From positions 1,910,501-1,974,500 of the forward strand of contig NC_019703.1 of assembly GCF_000317045.1 (NCBI RefSeq): a stretch of 64,000 nt of DNA. The letters are read 5' to 3'. Of this stretch, positions 1 to 7,527 are shown one piece after another. Position numbers and translations under genes: made by a program. The first letter of the stretch is position 1. Each line of letters starts with the position of its first letter. This DNA comes from Geitlerinema sp. PCC 7407. Lineage in GTDB: Bacteria; Cyanobacteriota; Cyanobacteriia; PCC-7407. The notes below the pieces were generated by a model, which saw nothing but the letters and a program-made list of their open reading frames with translations, was not told the DNA's origin and made no database searches.

Positions 1-1133
1 AGGCCAACACCGTCGACGCCCTCAAAGAAGCGATCGCCCTCGCCCGCCAGGTCACCCCAGACGTGCAGGCCCGCGCCGACGCCCAAGGGTCGATCGCCCG
101 CTGGAGCCGAGATCTGCTGACTCTGGCCCAAAAGCGTCTAGAAGCGCGCGATCTGTCGGGGGCGATCGCCGCTGCGGAGGCCGTGCCCGAAGCCGGAGCG
201 CTGCGCCGCGAGGCCAATGACTTTATGCTGCTGGCCCGCGCCGACGCCATGACCTGGCAAGACAGCTGGTTTGGCTTCCTTGAGGCCCAAGCCGCTGCCC
301 TGCGCATCCCCCCCGACAGCCCGCTGCGGCCCCAGGCCCAGGCCAAGGTTGCGCGCTGGCGGACCGAGCTGCAAAACCTCAGCCAGCTCCAGCTGGCCCA
401 GACCACGGCGGATGTTTTGCCGCCCCTCTCTTGGTCTTTGGCCATTGATCAAGCTCAGATGGTGCCCCAGGGAGAGCCTCGCCGCCTCCAGGCCCAAACC
501 CTGGTGGCTCACCTGCGCAAGGAGATTTTGGTGGCGGAGGATCGCCCCTTCCTGGTGCTGGCTCGACGCCTAGCGGCCACCGCGACGGTGGAGAGCCTCG
601 ATCGGGCGATCGCCGTGGCGCGGCAAGTGCAGCTAGGGCGGCCCCTGCGCATCGAGGCCCAGACGCTGATCGCCCAGTGGAACCAGCAGATTCAAGTCAT
701 CGAGGATCAGCCGGTCCTCGATCAGGCGCGATCGCTGGCTCGTCAAGGAGACCTGAACGGCGCGATCGCCACCGCCGAAAAGATCCAGTCTGGTCGAGCC
801 CTCTACGGCGAAGCCCAGGGCGACATTGACGCTTGGGTCTACGAGATCCGTCTGGCAGAAGATCGCGCGATCTTCCGCGAGGCCCAAGCCCTGGCCAATC
901 AGGGACGCCTCAGCGACGCCATCGTCGTGGCCTCGGACATTGGCCCTGGCCGTCCCCTCTACGGCGAGGCCCAGGCGTCGATCGGCCAGTGGGCGGCAGA
1001 GCGCGATGCTATCTTGCGAGAGCGCGCTCGCCCCGTCGAGCCAGCGCCCGCTCCGGCACCGGAGGAGCCGACCTACTTTGAGGAGCCGCCACCCCCCAGT
1101 CAAGACGTGCCGCCGCCGCCGCCGCCTCCCTAG
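1..1133 (+). CDS. Repeat protein with Pro-rich C-terminus (5' truncated)
   Basis: The reading frame is open from the left edge of the window (codons start at base 3), so only the C-terminal part of about 376 residues is seen. It consists of degenerate units of roughly 40-45 residues with the pattern A-I-A-x-A-x-x-I-x2-G-R-x-L-Y/R-x-E-A-Q-x2-I-x2-W, most regular between bases 560 and 1000. These look like helical-hairpin (TPR-like) repeats. The last 35 residues are rich in Pro and Glu and end in a poly-proline run before TAG. Similar repeat tails occur in large cyanobacterial proteins of unknown function, often fused to an N-terminal domain that lies outside this window. Several A-I-A tripeptides are encoded by in-frame HIP1 octamers. 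I do not recognise a specific family and assign no function. Confidence 0.75.
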   Translation, partial: ANTVDALKEAIALARQVTPDVQARADAQGSIARWSRDLLTLAQKRLEARDLSGAIAAAEAVPEAGALRREANDFMLLARADAMTWQDSWFGFLEAQAAALRIPPDSPLRPQAQAKVARWRTELQNLSQLQLAQTTADVLPPLSWSLAIDQAQMVPQGEPRRLQAQTLVAHLRKEILVAEDRPFLVLARRLAATATVESLDRAIAVARQVQLGRPLRIEAQTLIAQWNQQIQVIEDQPVLDQARSLARQGDLNGAIATAEKIQSGRALYGEAQGDIDAWVYEIRLAEDRAIFREAQALANQGRLSDAIVVASDIGPGRPLYGEAQASIGQWAAERDAILRERARPVEPAPAPAPEEPTYFEEPPPPSQDVPPPPPPP

Positions 1134-1282
1134 CCAGAAATCTCTAGAAAAGCAGGACAGCCTGTGCACCTTTGGCCTGACGCCAACCGCTAGCATAGAT
1201 TAAGGGTTTTTGCTCTAAGCAAGCTTTGGGCCTAGGACTCTCATCGTAATGATGCTCAGATGGTGTGAGAGGAGAGGTAGGG

Positions 1283-2986
1283 GTGGGCCTATTACTCGTT
1301 GACCATGACCTAATCTTTCGGCTAGGCATACGAACCTGGCTGGCTCAGTTTGAGGAGCTAGCGGTTGTTGCCGAGGCGGAGACGGGGGCGATCGCCCTGG
1401 AGATTTTGCAGGAGCGATCGCCGGACGGCACGATTACCGCTGTGATGCTGGGCGTCGGAGCGACGGAAACGGCGATCGCCGAGGCGCTGCAGCTCTCTCA
1501 GCAGATCAAGCAGACCTATTTCCAGCTGCCGGTGGTGTGGGTGGGGGTTCCCCAGACTCCGGCGGTGCTGGCGGCGGCCCAGGCGGTGGGCGTGAGCGGC
1601 TACTGTCCTCGCACCGCCGACGCTGCCCAGATTTTGGCCACGCTCCGGCGAATCCAGGCCGGAAAAACGGCCTGGCTGCTGGAGCCGGGGGGCAGTCTGG
1701 TTCCGGCGGCGGCTCTGTCGTCGAGGCACCTGCTCTCTTGGCAGCAGCGCCTGCGGGCCTCGGGCCTGCGCCAGATGGATACGCAGATGACCCAGCTAGC
1801 CAGCCAGCTGCAAAATGCCCGGCTCTCGCCCCTGACGCGGGCGGTGCTGGCGGGGCGCTACCGGGAGGTCCGCGCGGCCCGCTGGCTGGTGAGCCATTTG
1901 CTGCCGACCCCCTCGGCGGCTTTGGCACCTCGGGCTGGAAAATCTGGCGCTAAAGGCGATCGCCTGTCCGCGGCGTCTATGCCATTGCCCAAGGCGGAGC
2001 CCCGGGGCGAAATTCAGTCCCTGCGGGCCATGCTGCTGGATGTGACCTACCTCAAGATCCAGGGCGGTCTACAAAACCAAACGGAGACTCCCCTCGAAAT
2101 TGATATCTTGCAGGCGGCCAAGCGGCAGGAGCTGCTGTACCTGATCCTGCGGCGGCTAGACGGCCTGCTCGATGAGCTGCGGCTGTCCGATGTGCAGCCG
2201 GACCAGCTCCCAGAGAAGCGATCGCAAATCCTGCGTGACCTGTGGCAGTCCGGCATTACCGACTTTTTTGGCAAATACTATACGCTCCAGCTGCCCGGCC
2301 TGGGCATGGTTGACGTCGTGCCGGTGCTGCTCCAGGACTGGGACATTGTGGAGGCGGCCATCCTCGATCGCATTCCCTTTGTGGCGGAGTGTCTGTCGCA
2401 TCTGCTGTTTCAGACGCCCTTGCCGGTGAATGGAAACCTGGTGGCGGCTGGCACCCCCGCCGCCATGGAGCGCGTCGAAATCTTGCTGCAAAACTGGGTG
2501 ATCCAGGTGGCGAATGCTGTCATGCAGCCTTTGCTCAATCACTTTGCCGACGTGGAAGAAATCAAGGAAACCCTCTACGATCGCCGCCTGATGTCCACGC
2601 GGGAAATCGAGCGTTTTCGCAATGACCTGTCCTGGCGATACCGCACCGAGCGAAATTTCCGTGAACCCCAGGCCATTTTTGAGAGCCGCTATCGTCTGTA
2701 CAGCTTCAGCGGCTACGGCATCAAGCTCACGACGATCTATGCGCCCCGCAGTCAGGAGCTGTCGCAGCTGCGCGGCCTGCGGCTGGCGGTGACGATCGCC
2801 CTGGAGGCGCGGGACGCGATCGCCCCTCGACTGCGGGCAACAGTGGCGTTTTTGGGTAGTGGGGTGGTGTACCTGCTAACCCAGGTGGTGGGTCGCGGCA
2901 TCGGGCTGGTGGGTCGCGGCATTCTCCAGGGCCTGGGCAGTGCTTGGCAAGATGGGCGCTACCAGGGGGGCGATCGCCCCAAGTAG
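1283..2986 (+). CDS. DUF3685/Ycf55-like protein with N-terminal pseudo-receiver
   Basis: About 567 residues. Residues 1-120 read as a NarL-type receiver (V-G-L-L-L-V-D-H-D at the start), but the phospho-acceptor position falls in A-V-M-L-G-V-G, with Gly where Asp is expected, and the conserved Lys site reads G-Y-C-P-R. This is therefore probably a pseudo-receiver that cannot be phosphorylated in the usual way. The rest, about residues 180-540, is a long helical region resembling the DUF3685 family, which includes the plastid ORF Ycf55; its function is unknown. The final segment contains a hydrophobic stretch near A-F-L-G-S-G-V-V-Y-L-L. The GTG at 1283 has AGGAGAGG upstream at 1270-1277; a GTG at 1265 is an alternative start. 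The DUF3685 assignment is by resemblance; a generic receiver-fusion protein is the alternative. Confidence 0.7.
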   Translation: MGLLLVDHDLIFRLGIRTWLAQFEELAVVAEAETGAIALEILQERSPDGTITAVMLGVGATETAIAEALQLSQQIKQTYFQLPVVWVGVPQTPAVLAAAQAVGVSGYCPRTADAAQILATLRRIQAGKTAWLLEPGGSLVPAAALSSRHLLSWQQRLRASGLRQMDTQMTQLASQLQNARLSPLTRAVLAGRYREVRAARWLVSHLLPTPSAALAPRAGKSGAKGDRLSAASMPLPKAEPRGEIQSLRAMLLDVTYLKIQGGLQNQTETPLEIDILQAAKRQELLYLILRRLDGLLDELRLSDVQPDQLPEKRSQILRDLWQSGITDFFGKYYTLQLPGLGMVDVVPVLLQDWDIVEAAILDRIPFVAECLSHLLFQTPLPVNGNLVAAGTPAAMERVEILLQNWVIQVANAVMQPLLNHFADVEEIKETLYDRRLMSTREIERFRNDLSWRYRTERNFREPQAIFESRYRLYSFSGYGIKLTTIYAPRSQELSQLRGLRLAVTIALEARDAIAPRLRATVAFLGSGVVYLLTQVVGRGIGLVGRGILQGLGSAWQDGRYQGGDRPK

Positions 2987-3236
2987 GGCGACTGGCTTGA
3001 CACTTCTCAACAAAAGCTTGGCGCAGAGAATTTTTGGTAACAATGGGGAGCAAGAGCACCGGGCGTTTTGCTGGGCGGGGTCTGGGGAGAGCTTGCAGCT
3101 CCGATGCCTCGCCCGCCGGAACCTGTGACCGTTGCTCAGACTGCCGGTCTCGCTCCGCTTTTGAGGGGCGATCGCTTGAGAGTGTGGCCACCTGCGCATT
3201 CTCCCTATCTCTGCGCTGATTTCTGCCGTTCCTCCC

Positions 3237-5465
3237 ATGTCTGGAAAATCGTCGAAACGTAAGGATCCGTCCAAACAGAGCCTGCTGCGCAGCCTGCTGC
3301 TGCACCGCATGACCAACCGCATTCGGGAGTCACTGGATCTCCAGACGATCCTGGAGGCGACGGTGGCGGAGATTCGGTCATTTTTGGAGACAGATCGGGT
3401 CAAAATTTATCGATTTGATGCCGATGGTGCGGGGCAGGTGATCGCGGAGTCGGTGAATGCAAAGCGCTTGCCATCCCTGCGATCGCTGCATTTTCCGGCG
3501 GGAGACATTCCCCCCACCAGCCGGGAGCTGTTTGTCAAAGCCCGCCAGCGCTCCATCATCGATGTGTCGTCCCAGGCGATGATCCTCAGCCGCCTGGACA
3601 ATCCCGAAGCGGCCCACACTCTGACCCTTGCCGACCTGGACTCGAATCCCATCCAGGATTTGCTCCGACGCCCGGTGGACCCGTGCCATGTGGCGTACCT
3701 AACGGCGATGGGGGTGCAGTCTTCGCTGGTGGTGCCCATCCTGACCAATCAGACGCTGTGGGGGCTGCTGGTCTCGCACCACGCCCAGCCTCGGGCCTTC
3801 TCGGAGGAAGATTTGCAGGTCGTGCAGATTTTGTCGGACCAAGTGGCGATCGCCATTGGCCAGTCGACCCTGCTCAGCCAAACCCAGGCCAAGGCGCGCC
3901 GGGAAGCCCTGATCAACCGCATCTCCACCATCCTGCACTCCCCCCTCAACACCCAGCAAATCCTGCAAATCGTCCTCGAAACGGTCATGCAGGCCATGCG
4001 CGCCTCCGGCGGTCGCCTCTATCTGACGCCCATGAGCGACAGCGCCTGCGGGAGCCTCTACCTCTGCGGCCAGCAGCCCGCCCTCGAAGAAGTCTCCGGC
4101 TCCGCGCTGCTCGAAGAATTTCCCTTTTGGCAGAAGCTCATGTTCCAGGAGGGCCGCTACCAAGAGGGCTCTGTGGTCCTCGAAAACCTCTGGCAGCAGA
4201 CCCTCAGCGACCCGTGGGTGGAGCCGCTGCTCGATGCGCAGGGCCGCCTGACAACGATTTACCTGAGCCCCGGCGTCGAAAACTGGAACACGCCGCTGCG
4301 AGATTGGCTGGAGATGAGCGACCTGAAGCCAGAGTCGTGGGCGATCGCTGACCTGTACCAAGACCCGCGCCTTGCGCCCCTTTGGCCAGCCTTTGAGCCC
4401 ACCTCCCTGCGCAGCCTGCTGATCATGCCCCTGCACTATCGTCAGCAGTGTCTGGGCTGCCTCACCCTGTTTCGGGACGCCGTCGACACCGATATCCTGT
4501 GGGCAGGCTACCTAGACCCCGACGATCGCCAAGACCGAGCCCGCCAGTCCTTCGAAGCCTGGCGCGAAATCAAGCGCAATCAGGCCAGTCCCTGGACCAG
4601 CGAAGAAATTGAGCTGATCCAGGCCGTAGGGACCCACGTGGCCATGGCCGTGATGCAGAGCCGCCTGTACCAGTGCGAGCGAGAGCACCGCATCCTGGTG
4701 GAAATGCGAAACCGAGAGCTCAACACCGCTCGCACCGTGGCCGAAGAAGCCAGCCGCCTCAAGTCGGACTTTTTGTCCTCCACCAGCCACGAGCTGCGCA
4801 CGCCCCTCAGCTCGACCCTGAACTACCTCAAACTGCTCAAAGAAGGCTTTTATGACGACGAAGCCGAGCTAAAGGAGTACATCCAGGTCGCCCACCAGTC
4901 AGCCGAAAATCTGGTGGCCATTATTAATGACGTGCTGGACATCGCCAAGATCGAGGCGGGCCGCATGAATCTCCACCTAGAGCAGGTGGACCTGAAGGCG
5001 TTGATGGAGGAGCAGTGCAAGCTGTTTCGCCTAGACAGCCGCTCGAAGGGAATCCCGCTGCAAATGGTGTGTGGGGTGGAGCAGGTCTACGCCGACAAGA
5101 TCAAGCTGCGCCAGGTGTTGGCCAATTTGCTCTCGAATGCCTTCAAGTTCACCAGCGATGGGGAGGTGTGCATCTCGGCTATGCGGCTCCAGGGCGATCC
5201 GCCTCGCGTGGCGATCGCGGTGGCCGACACAGGCATTGGCCTGGACGAAAAGCAGCAGGAGCTGGTATTTGAGCCCTTTGTCCAGGCAGATGGCTCGATC
5301 AAGCGTCGCTACGGCGGGACCGGCTTGGGGCTGACGGTGTGCAAACGGTTAGTTGAGCTGATGGGAGGGTACATTTGGATCGAGAGCCCCGGTGAAAATC
5401 AGGGGACGACAGTGACCTTTATCCTGTCGGAATCGGGATCGCTCTGGGACAGCAACCATGCTTAG
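3237..5465 (+). CDS. Phytochrome-like GAF-GAF sensor histidine kinase
   Basis: 742 residues, predicted cytoplasmic. GAF1 (about 25-215) is of phytochrome type: D-I-P at 90-92, Cys150-His151 in D-P-C-H-V-A-Y-L matching the Cys259-His260 bilin attachment site of Cph1, and W-G-L-L-V-S-H-H further on. It should therefore bind a linear tetrapyrrole, although no N-terminal PAS or following PHY domain is present. GAF2 spans about 225-480. HisKA has phospho-acceptor His518 in S-H-E-L-R-T-P-L, followed by HATPase_c with N-box (L-L-S-N-A-F-K-F-T), G1 (D-T-G-I-G) and G2 (G-G-T-G-L-G-L) boxes. A CheY-like gene starts 44 bases downstream and is the likely partner. The sequence shows the domains; bilin binding and light sensing are inferred from family knowledge. 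Confidence 0.9.
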   Translation: MSGKSSKRKDPSKQSLLRSLLLHRMTNRIRESLDLQTILEATVAEIRSFLETDRVKIYRFDADGAGQVIAESVNAKRLPSLRSLHFPAGDIPPTSRELFVKARQRSIIDVSSQAMILSRLDNPEAAHTLTLADLDSNPIQDLLRRPVDPCHVAYLTAMGVQSSLVVPILTNQTLWGLLVSHHAQPRAFSEEDLQVVQILSDQVAIAIGQSTLLSQTQAKARREALINRISTILHSPLNTQQILQIVLETVMQAMRASGGRLYLTPMSDSACGSLYLCGQQPALEEVSGSALLEEFPFWQKLMFQEGRYQEGSVVLENLWQQTLSDPWVEPLLDAQGRLTTIYLSPGVENWNTPLRDWLEMSDLKPESWAIADLYQDPRLAPLWPAFEPTSLRSLLIMPLHYRQQCLGCLTLFRDAVDTDILWAGYLDPDDRQDRARQSFEAWREIKRNQASPWTSEEIELIQAVGTHVAMAVMQSRLYQCEREHRILVEMRNRELNTARTVAEEASRLKSDFLSSTSHELRTPLSSTLNYLKLLKEGFYDDEAELKEYIQVAHQSAENLVAIINDVLDIAKIEAGRMNLHLEQVDLKALMEEQCKLFRLDSRSKGIPLQMVCGVEQVYADKIKLRQVLANLLSNAFKFTSDGEVCISAMRLQGDPPRVAIAVADTGIGLDEKQQELVFEPFVQADGSIKRRYGGTGLGLTVCKRLVELMGGYIWIESPGENQGTTVTFILSESGSLWDSNHA

Positions 5466-5509
5466 AGTTGCTTGAAAAAATTTAAAACCAGGTTTGAGAG
5501 AGTCTAGCG

Positions 5510-5932
5510 ATGACTTTTAAAATTCTTTTGGTGGAAGATGATTTTCTGCTGGCGCGGGGGACGGCCAAGCTGCTGCAGCGCCTTGGCGACCATAGTGTCG
5601 AGATCACCGACGATCCGGCCACCATTTTTCAGCGGTGCGAGTCCGGCGAGATCGATCTGGTGATGATGGATGTCAACCTGCCTGGGGCGCAGTGGGAGGG
5701 CCATCCGGTGAGCGGGGCGGACTTGGCGCAGCGCCTGAAGACGAAGTCCTCGACGGCCCATATTCCCATCATTATTGTGAGCGCCTACGCCATGCTGTCG
5801 GAGCGCCAAACCTTGCTGAAGGTGTCGCTGGCAGATGAGTTTTGCACCAAGCCGATTACGGACTATGAGGCGCTGTTGCGGCTGATCGAGGAGCTGGTGG
5901 CGCGATCGCCCCAGGTTGAGCGCCTGCACTAG
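5510..5932 (+). CDS. Single-domain response regulator (CheY/Rcp1-like)
   Basis: 140 residues forming one receiver domain with no output domain. The acidic pocket is Glu9-Asp10-Asp11, the phospho-acceptor is Asp54 in V-M-M-D-V-N-L-P-G, and the conserved Lys lies in C-T-K-P-I. An insertion (A-Q-W-E-G-H-P-V-S-G-A-D) between strand 3 and helix 3 is typical of response regulators paired with cyanobacterial phytochrome or hybrid kinases. It begins 44 bases after the GAF-GAF kinase on the same strand, so the two form a probable two-component pair. With no effector domain, signalling must go through protein contact or phosphotransfer. Confidence 0.9.
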   Translation: MTFKILLVEDDFLLARGTAKLLQRLGDHSVEITDDPATIFQRCESGEIDLVMMDVNLPGAQWEGHPVSGADLAQRLKTKSSTAHIPIIIVSAYAMLSERQTLLKVSLADEFCTKPITDYEALLRLIEELVARSPQVERLH

Positions 5933-5976
5933 CGCCTAGCCTCGCAAAAGCCCTAGGGGCCGAAATCTGCCCGCCG

Positions 5977-6249
5977 CTAGTACTCCAAGAAGAGAGTGTC
6001 GAACTGATCCGAGGGCGGCATGTGGGGCGGCAGATTGGTCAGGGCTGGCGGGTTGAGGGGCTGGCGAATCGGCGGAACGGGGCTCTGGCCTGAGACCTCG
6101 GCCATTTGGTGCTCGATGAGGCACATCTGGCGATGAATCTGCTGCTGACGCTGCTCGAGGGCGTGGAGCTCTTGCTGGAGGCGGCGCCGCTCGATGGCGA
6201 GCTTGTAGAGCTGTAGATGAACGGCGGCTTCGGTGCGCTGGCGGGGCAT
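5977..6249 (-). CDS. Small coiled-coil protein, unknown function
   Basis: 90 residues. Residues 8-52 form a continuous heptad-rich amphipathic helix (Q-L-Y-K-L-A-I-E-R-R-R-L-Q-Q-E-L and onward), followed by a Pro-rich tail ending D-T-L-F-L-E-Y. It is convergent with the response regulator. The layout recalls small helical proteins found near gas-vesicle genes in some cyanobacteria, but no gvp gene is present here, so no function is assigned. An in-frame ATG at 6294 would add 15 residues; neither start has a good ribosome-binding site. It is accepted as a gene because of its strong, non-random coiled-coil pattern. Confidence 0.6.
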   Translation of the reverse strand: MPRQRTEAAVHLQLYKLAIERRRLQQELHALEQRQQQIHRQMCLIEHQMAEVSGQSPVPPIRQPLNPPALTNLPPHMPPSDQFDTLFLEY

Positions 6250-6510
6250 GGTGCTGATTTTGGGGCAGGAGCGCCCGCGATAGGGAGGCTGCATGGCGTC
6301 TGGGGTTAGAAAACGGTGAGTTTTGGGGGCTGGCGATCGCAAGGTGCGATCGCTCCTTTGAGGGCGCATGAGGGCGCAAATGCCTCTCTGGAGGCCGGTC
6401 TTAGTGTACCCAGTGCCTGGGCGATCGCACCACGATTGCACCGCTGTAAAGTCTTGTAACGAAAACCTTGGCACAATAGAAAAAGACTTTTCCCTATTTT
6501 CAAAACTCCT

Positions 6511-7428
6511 ATGAAAGCCCCGAGCCCTCTCGCGATCGCTGCCCTCGATCCTCGCAGTGAAGTCCAAACCTGGCAGTGGCGCGGCATGCCCATCGCCTAC
6601 CAATCTCAGGGCGATCGCGGCCCTGCCATCGTCTTGATCCATGGCTTTGGGGCATCGTGGGGCCACTGGCGCAAAAATATCCCGGCGCTGGCGGTCGTGG
6701 GCCGAGTGTTCGCGCTGGATCTGCTGGGTTTCGGCAAGTCGGCCAAGCCAGATCCCCAGGGCGATGTGCCCTACACCTTCGAGACCTGGAGCCAGCAGAT
6801 CCGAGATTTTTGCCAAGAAGTGGTTGGGGGACCGGCCTTCTTGGTGGGCAACTCCATCGGCTGCATTGTCGCCATGCAGGCCGCGGTGGATGGTCCTGAG
6901 CTGGTGCGGGGCGTGGCGCTGCTGAACTGCTCTCTGCGCTTGCTGCACGATCGGCGGCGATCGCGCTTGTCCTGGCCGCGCCGGGTCGGAGCGCCTCTGG
7001 TTCAGCGGCTTTTCACCCAGCGCTGGCTAGGGGCGATCTTCTTTCGGCAGCTGGCGCGCCCAAACACCGTCCGCAAGATCTTGCAGCAGGCCTACTATTC
7101 TGAGGCCGCAGTGACCGATGAGCTGGTCGAAATGTTGATGGAACCTGCCGCCGATCCGGGCGCAGTAGATGTGTTTTTGGCCTTTACCCGCTACTCCCAG
7201 GGGCCGCTGCCGGAGGACTTGCTGGAGGTGCTGCCCTGTCCGGCCCTGCTGCTGTGGGGAGAGTCGGATCCTTGGGAGCCGATCGAGCTGGGGCGATCGC
7301 TCGCCAACTATCCCTGCGTGGAAAATTTCATTCCGCTGCGGAACGCGGGGCACTGTCCCCAAGACGAGATTCCGGAGGTAGTGAACCCCATTCTCCAGGC
7401 CTGGATTTTGCAAAAATCCGTTCACTGA
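6511..7428 (+). CDS. Alpha/beta-fold hydrolase
   Basis: 305 residues. The oxyanion-hole motif H-G-F-G-A-S lies at about 44-49, the nucleophile elbow is G-N-S-I-G with Ser115, the acid is Asp252 in W-G-E-S-D-P-W-E-P, and the catalytic His280 is in N-A-G-H-C-P-Q-D-E. All three catalytic residues are therefore present. A helical cap lies between about 140 and 235. The sequence resembles the cyanobacterial/plastid branch that includes pheophytinase-like and chlorophyll-dephytylating enzymes, but the substrate cannot be read from sequence; esters or lipids are equally possible. No signal peptide is seen, so it is probably cytoplasmic. It is transcribed away from the small coiled-coil gene. Confidence 0.88.
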   Translation: MKAPSPLAIAALDPRSEVQTWQWRGMPIAYQSQGDRGPAIVLIHGFGASWGHWRKNIPALAVVGRVFALDLLGFGKSAKPDPQGDVPYTFETWSQQIRDFCQEVVGGPAFLVGNSIGCIVAMQAAVDGPELVRGVALLNCSLRLLHDRRRSRLSWPRRVGAPLVQRLFTQRWLGAIFFRQLARPNTVRKILQQAYYSEAAVTDELVEMLMEPAADPGAVDVFLAFTRYSQGPLPEDLLEVLPCPALLLWGESDPWEPIELGRSLANYPCVENFIPLRNAGHCPQDEIPEVVNPILQAWILQKSVH

Positions 7429-7527
7429 CGGGATACCATGACTGTAAAGGCTGTCAGTTTGGGAAAAATTTTCCCAGCACGAGCGCCTTTTGTGCTGTCT
7501 TAAGCTATCTCGCCAGAATTCGCCACA

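Noticed and set aside
5977-6948. A 323-codon minus-strand frame
   Set aside because: Only its C-terminal 90 codons look like a protein; the rest is antisense to the alpha/beta hydrolase gene, so the gene was shortened to the ATG at 6249.
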